NCBI GenBank assembly: GCA_035298385.1
Contig: DATGYC010000273.1
Span: 1-13,192 of the forward strand
DNA length: 13,192 nucleotides
Source of the DNA: DATGYC01 sp035298385
Lineage (GTDB): Bacteria > Bacillota > Sulfobacillia > Symbiobacteriales > Symbiobacteriaceae
Direction of reading: 5' to 3'
The stretch's first letter is position 1, and each line of letters begins with the position of its first letter. Made by a program: the position numbers and the translations under genes. This document shows positions 5,901 to 13,192 of this stretch, piece after piece. The notes beneath the pieces were generated by a model, which was given only the letters and a program-made list of their open reading frames with translations, ran no database searches and was not told where the DNA came from.

Positions 5901-7237
5901 ACTCGTACCTGATCGATCCGTCCTGCGTCCTGACCGGCGGCTTCGCCTTCTACATGTGGTTCCCCGGGAACGAGCACTTCGGCGACTTCGTGCTCACCCT
6001 GGGCGGCTATAGCCCCTACTTCGTCAAGCCGGCCTGGTACCCGTCGATCCCCGCCGTCGGCTTCACCTGGTCGATCTCCGACATGGTCAGCCTCTCCGGT
6101 AGCGCCTACATGGCGCTCACCCCGGCGGCGATCATGGCGGGTGGCGCCCTGGCCGTCAACTTCCATGATGGGAATCTGAAGGCCTGGTTCACCGCCTACG
6201 CCGACCTGATCATCTGGTACAAGCCCTTCCACTTCATCGCCACGATTGGGGTGAGCGTGGGCGCCTCCTACAAGCTCGACGTCGGCTTCACCAGCAAGAC
6301 CTTCGCCGTCGAACTGGGCGCCGACCTGACACTCTGGGGCCCACCGACCGGCGGCACGGTCACCGTCCACTGGTGGGTGATCTCCTTCACGGTCGACTTT
6401 GGCGCCGACCAGCCCTCCGCACCGCCGAAGGTGGACTGGACTGGCTTCACCTCCCTCCTGCCTGCCTCGAACGCCGCCGCCACCATCAACGCTGCGGCCG
6501 GCCTAGCGGGTGAGGAGAAGGGGACGAGCGTCATGCGCGCAGCCGACGCCGCCGACGCCGACCCGCCCAAGGTCTGGATCGTCCGGCCCGGCACCTTCAG
6601 CTTCAGCACCGCCTCCGCCATCCCCGCGACCCAACTCTTCCTCGGGACGAAGAGCACGACCCCCTACCAACAGGGGAAGAAGCTGGATATCCAGCCGATG
6701 CAGGTGACCGACCTGACCGCGACCCAGCGGGTCTCGCTCGTGGGCACGGCGTCGGGTGAGGTCGACCTGATCGCAGCTGGCTGGTCCGTCTCGACCAACA
6801 CCGGCAACGTTCCGACCGCCCTCTGGGGCGCCCAGACCGGCACCAACGTGCCGAGCGGCGACTCGCTCCTGCAGAGCCAGCTCACCGGCCTCACCCTTGT
6901 CGCCCCGCCCGTCAAGCCGGGGCCGTCCATCGGACCGGTCGACGTCAACGCCAACCTGAGCTACGACCCGCTCTCGCCGGATGGTGGCCTGCCGCTCACG
7001 AACGGGGTCAGCCCCAGCGGCCCGACCCCGCAGACCTCCGACCAGACCATCCGGATCATCGAGACCGGCCTGATGGCGAGCGGGACCGTCTCCGCCCGCA
7101 CCGACCTCTTCACCGCCCTCCAATCCCTGGGCGCCGACCCGCTCACCAACGGCTCCCTGACCAACCTGGCCGCCCAGGCGGGCAGCCTCTTCAGCGCTGA
7201 GCCCCTGATTCTGCCGAGCGGAGGGGAACAGGCATGA
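2933..7237 (+). CDS. Giant DUF6603-domain protein
   Basis: The protein has about 1434 residues. Residues about 1-680 are a succession of beta-rich stretches with short amphipathic helices between them, for example FGFTLPTIPPSLDLALTEAS near residue 530. A Ser/Thr/Gly linker follows at about 682-712. Residues about 750-1165 match what I know of DUF6603: GGPPYFFVTGLAGGFGYN, GDFVLTLGGYSPYF, ALTPAAIMAGG and HWWVISFTVDFG. The WIVRPGTFSF and NVPTALWG segments near 1213 and 1295 also recur in this family. The family's biochemical role is unknown. No signal peptide, lipobox or clear membrane helix is visible. The frame is open back to 2873, but AAGGGA at 2918-2923 favours the ATG at 2933 (nine-base spacing), with GTG 2930 as alternative. 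The stop overlaps the next start in ATGA, implying coupled translation. Confidence 0.88.
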   Translation: MGMTVQQLQALLAATAPGSTFTLADTALGIDGVKSLFDSYLPGSTLTVVNAQADATALTVSGTITIQSLAGAPCQVSFPNDGTNVTGILIQVGLADWSVSLSYLTWSAPFLGAMGFTSPTLLLSAQPNLQGVAVPALGAAAQFDFTGASGKESLKLQALFPSDPDADYTLSGQFTGVTFADLNTLTQFATNGNFNIIPTDVVPLAKELSLAGLSVTVNPTLNSIVQATITIQSSNPWVIIKDVFAFEVLGVTFSILYPTVLDQVSALIFATLNIEDTVYVSTGITIPGLGLQAQLQDPIPLTPVLNKYLPGVTLFDATLSELVLSLDVPSLTYLGQLDIVTDWELVTGIKLTELYLTVNGQSTNTPTGQLLATFVVGGVRILLGAGYLGGTTGWSFQGSTVGDDAIPVGEFAQGIADLFGVALPEPIQQAQVKNVQLGLTTGAPTFDFTCLGTTTIAGVGVDFRPTIHLAYDSTKQTWAKHFAGDLKLLSPQKDGTTKEIDFSLTFDDDATKTVISAEWKQEANPLQFADIASAFGFTLPTIPPSLDLALTEASFTYDFTNGILVLTAASQNYGNAVFVTMPVQGSRQYYFLIGQKEPINLSNLPLIGEELAKLQTISIDKLYVIIASAPITADVAKLVNPEIKTGFPTLPSLGTTGQVALSADFIFGDASFPLSLGMDGPQSTASNTKVGPPGGTGSTTVTTTSAAASDGTSWFNIQKSFGPVTFNKIGIRYADQQLWFYLSASLAMAGLTIELEGLGVGSPLTNFEPQFSLRGLGIDYKNLPLEIGGAFLRLDPKPPVTLEFDGAAIIQTGKFGLTAFGSYADISGNPSLFIFAQLNAALGGPPYFFVTGLAGGFGYNSNLRLPDINEIYKFPFVAGLTDPSVLGGKNAGPLQALEVLSGGANPWVTPELGQLWFAAGLMFSTVELLQTKALAVVAIGNDLSFSLIGLSTASFPPDSSVTYAKVELQIRVLFEVTKGFFAASAVLSPNSYLIDPSCVLTGGFAFYMWFPGNEHFGDFVLTLGGYSPYFVKPAWYPSIPAVGFTWSISDMVSLSGSAYMALTPAAIMAGGALAVNFHDGNLKAWFTAYADLIIWYKPFHFIATIGVSVGASYKLDVGFTSKTFAVELGADLTLWGPPTGGTVTVHWWVISFTVDFGADQPSAPPKVDWTGFTSLLPASNAAATINAAAGLAGEEKGTSVMRAADAADADPPKVWIVRPGTFSFSTASAIPATQLFLGTKSTTPYQQGKKLDIQPMQVTDLTATQRVSLVGTASGEVDLIAAGWSVSTNTGNVPTALWGAQTGTNVPSGDSLLQSQLTGLTLVAPPVKPGPSIGPVDVNANLSYDPLSPDGGLPLTNGVSPSGPTPQTSDQTIRIIETGLMASGTVSARTDLFTALQSLGADPLTNGSLTNLAAQAGSLFSAEPLILPSGGEQA

Positions 7238-9444
7238 GCAACCCATCGCCGACGATCCGCTTCTTTGACAACACCATCCCGCCACTAGAGGCGGAGACGT
7301 ACACGATCACCATCGATCAAGCGATCACGGGGATCGACACCGGCTCCTACTTCCAGCCGATCACCCAGCTGGTGGAGGTCCGGGCGCCCCAGTTCACCCT
7401 GCCCGCGAATGCGGTCCACGCCCTCTACCCGCCCGACAAGTCGAACGGCATCTATGGCGAGATCCTCCCGCACATCGTCCTCGATGATCGCTCCCTCCCC
7501 TGGGAGCGCTACCTGACCGCCTCGGACAAGTCGATCCCCTGGCTCGCCCTCCTGCTCTTTGAGGCCGCTGAGCTCCAGGGCGCCACCGTCCAGCTCACCA
7601 CCGTCGCCGACCTGCTGACGGCCGATCCGAACGGCAAGATCCTGAAGCCGGGGATCGATCCGCAGAGCCTTTCGACCGAGATCCTGAACTCGAACTGCCA
7701 GACGATCACCGTCTCGGCGACCGTCTTCCAGGCCCTGGTCCCGCAACTGGCCGAACTCAAGTACCTGACCCACGTGCGCGAGGTGGATAATGCCGGGGAT
7801 GCCGTGGAGACCGGTTGGTTCAGCGCCCTGGTCGCCAACCGCTTCCCGCTCTCCACCGGGACGGACGGCGCCGCCGGCGGCCAGAACCTGGTCCACCTGA
7901 TCTCGCTGGAGGGCTGGGCGAAGTACCTGGACGGCACCGCCCTCCCGGACGGGGCCAGCCTGCAGCTGGTCACCCTGGCCAACTGGTCCTTCATCTCCGC
8001 CCCGGCGGCTGACCAGTCCTTCGCCCAACTGATGGCCAACTTCGTCACCCAGGAGGGCGGGGACCCGTCAAGCATCCTGCTTCAGCTCCCGGTCAGCAAC
8101 CCGCCCGCCAACCCGACGCCGGCCCAGGCGGCGGCACTCAAGCGCTTGAACGACGGATACCTCCCGCTCTCCTACAAGACCGCCCTCGGCGAGGAGTCCT
8201 TCGCTTGGTACCGCGGGCCGCTCGCCCCGGTCGTCGCGCCGACCCTCCCAACCAACGGCTCGCCGATTACCGCCTCAGACGAGGTGATGATCTACGACCA
8301 GGCCAGTGGGGTCTTTGACCAGTCCTACGCCGCCGCCTGGGAGATCGGGCGGGCGGTCGCCCTGGCCGACAAGTCGTTCGGTACCACCCTGATGAACTAC
8401 CGCCGGGCCACCTATCAGTTGCTGCACCTGATCGTTGACCGACTGCAGTTGGCTGGTCTGGCTGATCCGGCGGACCTGCAACAACTGGCCCAGTCGGATC
8501 TGGTCCGGCAGTCGTTCGACAAGCTGCTCTCGGCGGGGCTGGGTAACCACTTGACCGAGGCCTTCGCCAGCCTGAATGCGAGCAGCGGGGCGCCCGGCCC
8601 CGCCCAGCCGGTCAAGGCCGTCTCCAGCCAGAGCGTCGTCCAGGTCCTGCAGACCTTCCTGGCCGACCCGAACGTCCAGACCTTCCTCCAGGCGACCGTC
8701 CAGACGGAGTTGATCCCGGTCGCCCAGTGGCTGGCCAATCTACGCCGACTCGTCGGCGTCCCCTTCAACCACCTCGTCCCTGATCAGCGGATGCTCCCGG
8801 TCGAGTCGCTCCGCTTCTTCTACGTCGACCCGAACTGGCTCGATGCGCTGACGGACGGCGCCCTCTCGATCGGGACGGAGTCCAGCCGCGACCTGCTGCT
8901 CCACCAGGTGATGAAGGGGGTGATGGCTGACGCCATCGCCCAGGCGGTCCCGAGCGGCCCGATCAGCGGACTGCTGATCCGCTCGGAGCTGATCTCCGGC
9001 TGGCCCGGCCTCGTGGTCAAGGCCGAGGCGGGCGGGACGACCCTGACCAACATCCGGCAGGAGTCCCTCTCGCCCAAGGTGCTGATCGCCCTCTTCCAAG
9101 GGATCCCGGATCTGGTGACGCTGAGCGAGCCGCTCCAGGGCCTCCGCTTCGGCGTCGAGGACGGGGATCTGATCCAACTGCGCAGCCTCGTCGATCCGAT
9201 CGGGCAGCCCCTAGGCAAGACCTTCCCCACCAGCGGTGGCTTCGCCCAGTACTTCCGGCCGGTCTCCGGCACGGTCGGCAACCGGGTGCTGCAGATCAAC
9301 GACGGCCCCACCAGCCTAGTCCCGCAGCTGACCGCCGCCTTCCCCGGGGTCAGCACCTTCGGCCCCGCTGACCTCGCCCTCCAGATGGTCAAGGCGCCCG
9401 AGCGCCAGTCATTCCTGCCCCCGAAGGAGGCGCACCATGGCTGA
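7234..9444 (+). CDS. Uncharacterised 736-aa protein of the cluster
   Basis: I do not recognise a named domain. The N-terminal part (about 15-95) looks well conserved and beta-rich: PPLEAETYTITIDQ, then VRAPQFTLPANAVHALYPP, then LPHIVLDDRSLPWER. The middle (about 390-440) is a Leu/Gln/Asp-rich helical region. Residues about 520-570 hold a dense aromatic block, LPVESLRFFYVDPNWLDALT followed by DGALSIG, the kind of stretch that usually marks a family core. The C-terminus carries LALQMVKAPERQSF and ends in HHG. There is no signal peptide and no clear membrane helix, so it is probably cytoplasmic. The ATG at 7234 overlaps the previous stop by four bases and is preceded by GGAGGGG (7220-7226); the end overlaps the next gene by eight bases. 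It is most likely made together with its neighbours and acts with them, perhaps as a structural partner; that is inference. Confidence 0.85.
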   Translation: MSNPSPTIRFFDNTIPPLEAETYTITIDQAITGIDTGSYFQPITQLVEVRAPQFTLPANAVHALYPPDKSNGIYGEILPHIVLDDRSLPWERYLTASDKSIPWLALLLFEAAELQGATVQLTTVADLLTADPNGKILKPGIDPQSLSTEILNSNCQTITVSATVFQALVPQLAELKYLTHVREVDNAGDAVETGWFSALVANRFPLSTGTDGAAGGQNLVHLISLEGWAKYLDGTALPDGASLQLVTLANWSFISAPAADQSFAQLMANFVTQEGGDPSSILLQLPVSNPPANPTPAQAAALKRLNDGYLPLSYKTALGEESFAWYRGPLAPVVAPTLPTNGSPITASDEVMIYDQASGVFDQSYAAAWEIGRAVALADKSFGTTLMNYRRATYQLLHLIVDRLQLAGLADPADLQQLAQSDLVRQSFDKLLSAGLGNHLTEAFASLNASSGAPGPAQPVKAVSSQSVVQVLQTFLADPNVQTFLQATVQTELIPVAQWLANLRRLVGVPFNHLVPDQRMLPVESLRFFYVDPNWLDALTDGALSIGTESSRDLLLHQVMKGVMADAIAQAVPSGPISGLLIRSELISGWPGLVVKAEAGGTTLTNIRQESLSPKVLIALFQGIPDLVTLSEPLQGLRFGVEDGDLIQLRSLVDPIGQPLGKTFPTSGGFAQYFRPVSGTVGNRVLQINDGPTSLVPQLTAAFPGVSTFGPADLALQMVKAPERQSFLPPKEAHHG
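9424..9430 (+). promoter_or_regulatory. Consensus ribosome binding site for the 1177-aa gene, inside the preceding gene
   Basis: AAGGAGG lies six bases before the ATG at 9437 and within the last codons of the 736-aa gene. A full-consensus site embedded in the upstream reading frame indicates that high and coupled translation of the 1177-aa protein is selected. Confidence 0.8.
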
Positions 9445-12400
9445 TCCTAACGTCCTTCTGGTGCCCGTAGAGGTCAAGGCACTGGTCGTCAACGACCGGG
9501 TCCGGATCGGCCAGAACTTCCAGCGCTGGTCGATGAACTACCAGGCGATGACCAACTTTGTCAGCCCGGAGCCGCCCCCCTTCTCCGGCAACGCCAACGA
9601 CTGGCCGTCCAACCCGGCCTACAACGGCGTCTACCTGCACTGGACCCTCCCCGCAGCGCTCCGCCAGGGCGCCCACGAGACCGCCACCGGCACCACCACC
9701 TACCCGTTGGTGCCGAACCGCTGGCTGGTCCTGCGCTATAGCGGCCCGCTGGGCGCCCGCACGGCGACCGCCTGGGTCGTCGAAAGCGACTTCCTCGATC
9801 CGAACCAGGGCACCTCGCCCTACATCGATCCCCGGGCCTCCAGCCTTCAGGTCACATCGATCGGGCGGAAGGTCAACCTGAACAACCCCCAGTGGACGGA
9901 GACCGGCAAGCCGGACCTCTTCCTGACGGCGGTCAGCCCAGCCAATGCCACCTTCGCCGCCTACCAGCCCTACACCGAGAACGTCTTCTCGATCCATGAC
10001 ACCCTCGACGGCCTGTCCGACCAGGAGTCGCTCAGCTACCTCGTCGTCGGCTGGTACGCCAACTCGGCCAAGGATCCCCTCGCTGACGGGGAGTTCACCA
10101 CGCTCCTGCAAGAGTTGGGCTGGTCCGTCTCCGAGTCCGAGACCGCCACGCAGTCGATCTACCACGGCCTGGCCTGGGGCGTGAACTGGTCCAAGAACGG
10201 TGATGCACCCTCGTCTGCGATGCCGGCCCCGGCCGACGTCTGCCTCGCCGTCGGCAACACCTCGATCGACGCCCTGACCGCCCTGATCGCCAAGCAGGCG
10301 GCAGACGCCGGCAAGCAGGAGATCCTGAACGTCGAGCTACTCGAGGCCTTCCAGTACGACCTCCTCCCGACCCTGGATCAGCCGGATGGCCCACAGATCC
10401 TGGAGCAGAAGATCCATGAGCAGTGGTTCGGCTCCCAGCCCGGCGGCTACATCTGGGAGATCGTCGCCCGACCGGGGACCGATCCCGACCCGAACTGGAC
10501 GGAGCCCGCCTGGCTGGTCGAACTCAACCAGACCCAGAACGCCCTAGATGAGGCGCGCCTGACCATGCAGTCGATGCAGTGGGAGCTCTACGCCCTCTGG
10601 TGGAAGCAGCAGTACGCCGCCCACCTGCCGCCCAACCGGTACCCGTCGGGCATGACACCCCAGATGTTCGCCGACCAACTCGATCCGGCGAACCAGAACG
10701 GGCTGCTCTACAAGGTCTACCAGCAGATCGAGACGGTGAAGAACCTCGCCCGTCAGGTCCCGGACGGGAACAGCCAGTCGGCGCTCGCCCAAGCGATCGC
10801 GACCTTCGCCTACGATCAGGGGCTTTCGCCACAGTACGAGCTGAAGCGGGCGAATCGGCCACGCTTCTACCAGGCGAACAACCCGGTCGTCCTCCTGGCG
10901 GGGACCAACGCCTCAGGCCTGCTCAGCACGGACGACGCCCTCCCCTGCCGCTTCCCGGATCAGATCGTGACCGGCCTGACCTTCCAGGGGCAGCCCATCA
11001 CCCTGGCCAGCCTGAAGGGCGGCATCCCCACCCTGGATCTGACCAACCTGCCGGCGGTGGTGGGCGCCCTCCTGGTCGAGTTCTTCTTCCTCGACCCGCT
11101 CAACGCCACCCTGATCGCCGCCCGTGGACTTGGGACGAGCGACCCGGCGGTAATCCAGGCTCTCCAGACCACCATGACCGCCGAGCAGTCCCTGATCGGC
11201 GTCGTCCCGGCGCTCGACCTAGCCGCCTGGGTCCAGCCCTGGGCGCCCCTCTTCCTGATGTGGGAGGTCGACTACTACCCGATCAGCCATGACACGAGTG
11301 GCACGCCCAACTGGACCTTTGATGGCACCGACTACGCCTGGACGGGGAACGGCGCCCAGACCACGACAGCAATCTCCCTGAGCGGGCGGATCTTCCTGAC
11401 CCCCCAGTGCGCCTACAACTTCCAGGCGCAGCTCAAGAAGTACCTGAACCTCCACCCGAACCCGGACCTAGCCGCCCTCTCCGACTTCATCACCCAGACG
11501 GACGGCTGGGACTTCCTCTCCCAGAGCCTGGACGGCTTCCAGCAGGGCCTCTCCCTGCGCAACCCGCTCGCCAACCGGACGCCGGACGCCTCAACCCAGC
11601 TCTTCCCGAACGTTACACTCGCAGACCTGATCGCCTATGAAGCGGAGTACACCCCCGGGCCCAGTCCCACCCAGAAGGTCCCCTTCCAGGGCTGGCCCGC
11701 CTCGCTCTTCCAGGAGTGGCGCTCCGGACAGTTCTACTTCAACCGGGTGATGGTCGTCGACCGGTTCGGCCAGTCGGTCGAGGTGGTCAACAGCAAGACC
11801 AGCGCCCAGTTCACCCCGATTCTGGCCGAGGGGCTCCAGCCGACCAAGACCGTCCTGCCCCAGGAGCCCTATCGGTTCGTCGAGCCGCCGCTCCGGCTCC
11901 TGCAGCCCGGGCGCCTCGACTTCGACTTCGTCTCCGCCACGGACGACAACAAAGTCCTGAACCTGGACGAGGAGGTCAATCCGGTCTGCGCCTGGGTGAT
12001 TCCGAACCACCTGGACGGCGCCCTCGCCTTCTATGACAACCAGGGCGGGCCGCTCGGCGAGCTCGGCGTGATCACCAACGACCAGGGCGCCCAGCAACTC
12101 AACTGGACTGGCGCCCCCGGCGGCCCGTACCAGACCGTGGCCAGCCTCTTGCCCTTCCCGCACCTGCAGGAGTTTATCAACGGCCTGCTCAACCTGGGCG
12201 GCGCCGCCGCCGTCCAGGCCTTCGAGGACCTCCTCCACGTGATCGATGAGACCCTCTGGACGATCGACCCACTCGGCAATCGGGATGACCAGAACCTCTC
12301 CGTCCTGGTTGGCCGGCCGCTCGCCCTCTGCCGGACCCGCCTCCAGTTCGAACTGGACGGTCCAGCGATCAGCGATCCGTCCTGGCAGTACACCTTCAAC

Positions 12401-12970
12401 CCGCTGGCGCCCAGCGTCCCCTCCTACCCCTTCGCGATCCGCCTCGGGGCGCTCGACCTACAGCAGGACGGGCTCCTGGGCTACTTCACCGGGACGGACT
12501 ACACCACGTTCCACGCCGTCCACCTGCCCGAAGAGGTCTCCGATCCGTACATCCAACCGATCGGGACCGGGAGCGGGCTGACCCTCCAGTTCAATTCGAG
12601 CAGCGAGGCCTACTTGACCATGCTGGTCGACCCGCGGGCCGTGGTTCACGCGACGACCGGGATTCTGCCCACGACAGCACTGAGCATCCCCAACCGCTTC
12701 GTCGGCCCCGCGCTTGCCAACATGGCCCTCTTCTTCCGGGTCGGCCCGCTCCTGACGGGCGCCCAGGTGAGCCAGGACGGCTCGGTGACGGTGCTGATGC
12801 CCCAGCCGACGGAGCAGAACGGGACCTGGTCCTGGCTAGAGTCGGTCGCCGGGCAGATGCAGCCCTTCCCGATCGGGCCGGTCGACCAGACGGCGATGCT
12901 GAGCAACGTGCCCGCCTCACTGCGAACCGGATATCTGCAACTGTCGGGCGCCCTGAAGAGCAGCAAGTAA
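9437..12970 (+). CDS. Uncharacterised 1177-aa protein of the cluster
   Basis: No named domain is recognised, but several compact motifs suggest a true family. They are VYLHWTLPAALRQG (about 65-78), YPLVPNRWLVLRYSGP (about 88-103), WVVESD with GTSPYIDP (about 113-132), SYLVVGWYANSAKDPL (about 200-215), LFLMWEVDYYPI (about 605), FNRVMVVDRFGQSVEVV (about 768-784), CAWVIPNHLDGALAFYD (about 851-867) and DPLGNRDDQNLSVLVGRPLA (about 944-963). A helical, Gln/Leu-rich segment at about 362-445 (start TQNALDEARLTMQSMQWELY) splits an N-terminal from a C-terminal mostly beta part and may form a coiled coil. It is tryptophan- and proline-rich, without a signal peptide or membrane helix. The gene overlaps the previous one by eight bases and ends with TAA. 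Size, aromatic content and context fit a structural component of an assembly; an enzymatic role cannot be excluded. Confidence 0.86.
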   Translation: MADPNVLLVPVEVKALVVNDRVRIGQNFQRWSMNYQAMTNFVSPEPPPFSGNANDWPSNPAYNGVYLHWTLPAALRQGAHETATGTTTYPLVPNRWLVLRYSGPLGARTATAWVVESDFLDPNQGTSPYIDPRASSLQVTSIGRKVNLNNPQWTETGKPDLFLTAVSPANATFAAYQPYTENVFSIHDTLDGLSDQESLSYLVVGWYANSAKDPLADGEFTTLLQELGWSVSESETATQSIYHGLAWGVNWSKNGDAPSSAMPAPADVCLAVGNTSIDALTALIAKQAADAGKQEILNVELLEAFQYDLLPTLDQPDGPQILEQKIHEQWFGSQPGGYIWEIVARPGTDPDPNWTEPAWLVELNQTQNALDEARLTMQSMQWELYALWWKQQYAAHLPPNRYPSGMTPQMFADQLDPANQNGLLYKVYQQIETVKNLARQVPDGNSQSALAQAIATFAYDQGLSPQYELKRANRPRFYQANNPVVLLAGTNASGLLSTDDALPCRFPDQIVTGLTFQGQPITLASLKGGIPTLDLTNLPAVVGALLVEFFFLDPLNATLIAARGLGTSDPAVIQALQTTMTAEQSLIGVVPALDLAAWVQPWAPLFLMWEVDYYPISHDTSGTPNWTFDGTDYAWTGNGAQTTTAISLSGRIFLTPQCAYNFQAQLKKYLNLHPNPDLAALSDFITQTDGWDFLSQSLDGFQQGLSLRNPLANRTPDASTQLFPNVTLADLIAYEAEYTPGPSPTQKVPFQGWPASLFQEWRSGQFYFNRVMVVDRFGQSVEVVNSKTSAQFTPILAEGLQPTKTVLPQEPYRFVEPPLRLLQPGRLDFDFVSATDDNKVLNLDEEVNPVCAWVIPNHLDGALAFYDNQGGPLGELGVITNDQGAQQLNWTGAPGGPYQTVASLLPFPHLQEFINGLLNLGGAAAVQAFEDLLHVIDETLWTIDPLGNRDDQNLSVLVGRPLALCRTRLQFELDGPAISDPSWQYTFNPLAPSVPSYPFAIRLGALDLQQDGLLGYFTGTDYTTFHAVHLPEEVSDPYIQPIGTGSGLTLQFNSSSEAYLTMLVDPRAVVHATTGILPTTALSIPNRFVGPALANMALFFRVGPLLTGAQVSQDGSVTVLMPQPTEQNGTWSWLESVAGQMQPFPIGPVDQTAMLSNVPASLRTGYLQLSGALKSSK

Positions 12971-12975
12971 CCACG

Positions 12976-13018
12976 GGGCGGTCTCGCCCGAACGCGTCGG
13001 TGACCCAGTTCCGGTCAC
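12976..13018 (+). other. Two short hairpins in the 81-base gap before the last gene
   Basis: GGGCG (12976-12980) pairs with CGCCC (12985-12989) around GTCT, and GTGACC (13000-13005) pairs with GGTCAC (13013-13018) around a seven-base loop. Neither is followed by a T-run, so they are not intrinsic terminators. They may slow or stabilise the transcript between the 1177-aa gene and the next one. This is the widest gap within the cluster. Stems this short can also occur by chance in GC-rich sequence. Confidence 0.3.
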
Positions 13019-13051
13019 GGAACTCTACTCGTAGCCGAAGGAGAAGATCTG

Positions 13052-13192
13052 ATGAGCGTCAGCCAGTCCGCCGGGAACACCTGCCTTCTCTCCTATGCGA
13101 TCAGCACCTATCCGGACCCGCTTCAGGTCAGCCCGCTCACCGGTAACCCATCCATCGCCTCGCTCACCATCGTCGTCTCCAACTCGACCAGC
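13052..13192 (+). CDS. Start of a further cluster gene (partial, C-terminus off window)
   Basis: The ATG at 13052 is preceded by AAGGAG (13038-13043) with eight-base spacing, and the frame is open for 47 codons to the edge. The protein begins MSVSQSAGNTCLLSYAISTY and continues with a hydrophobic strand, SIASLTIVVSNSTS, at the edge. There is no signal peptide. The codon use (GTC, CTC, ACC, TCC, few A- or T-ending codons) is that of the large cluster genes. It is very likely a co-transcribed fifth member, but too little is visible to name a family. Confidence 0.75.
   Translation, partial: MSVSQSAGNTCLLSYAISTYPDPLQVSPLTGNPSIASLTIVVSNSTS

Noticed and set aside
6503..10165. Long minus-strand open frames (for example 6503-7285, 7285-8028 and 9389-10165)
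   Set aside because: They are by-products of the strong GC bias of the genes on the plus strand; compositions rich in Gly, Arg, Asp and Val with no motifs and no ribosome sites.
2933..12970. Secreted adhesin or surface-layer interpretation of the giant beta-rich proteins
   Set aside because: None has a signal peptide, an LPxTG-type end or an autotransporter domain; the N-termini are ordinary cytoplasmic ones. A dedicated secretion system could still export them, but nothing here shows it.
1..13192. CRISPR array, tRNA, rRNA or insertion sequence
   Set aside because: No regularly spaced direct repeats, no cloverleaf or rRNA-like stretch and no transposase-like frame or terminal inverted repeats were found by eye.

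Overview
The window comes from a high-GC bacterium with strong Shine-Dalgarno sites, intrinsic terminators and GTG/TTG starts. A deep-branching high-GC Firmicute or a Chloroflexi-like lineage would fit, but no marker gene fixes the taxon. Every intergenic gap is under 150 bases, so no long stretch lacks a gene.

Left part (1-1770): a left-truncated small minus-strand gene (weakly antitoxin-like), a small multi-pass membrane protein, and a half-size UPF0016/GDT1-type cation exporter, all on the minus strand. A lipoprotein follows on the plus strand. The exporter and lipoprotein genes diverge from a 95-base spacer that holds a nested hairpin. Hairpins follow the membrane-protein, exporter and lipoprotein genes, and the one after the lipoprotein gene is a textbook terminator. 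These are ordinary housekeeping or accessory genes.

Right part (about 1777-13192): an operon-like cluster read left to right. It starts at an AT-rich promoter with an inverted repeat over its -35 region, just past the terminator. Its genes are (1) a ComEC-type metallo-beta-lactamase-fold protein, 347 aa; (2) a giant DUF6603-family protein, about 1434 aa; (3) a 736-aa protein of unknown function; (4) a 1177-aa protein of unknown function; and (5) the first 47 codons of a further gene that leaves the window. Genes 1 and 2 are 28 bases apart, genes 2/3 and 3/4 overlap by 4 and 8 bases, and gene 5 starts 81 bases after gene 4. This implies coupled translation and co-production. None of the complete cluster proteins has a visible signal peptide, lipobox or clear membrane helix.

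The cluster is the part worth attention: about 3,700 residues of mostly uncharacterised, probably cytoplasmic protein, much of it beta-rich, behind one regulated promoter and headed by a putative metal-dependent hydrolase lacking one usual metal-site residue. It could be an undescribed multi-protein assembly, but its function cannot be read from the sequence.
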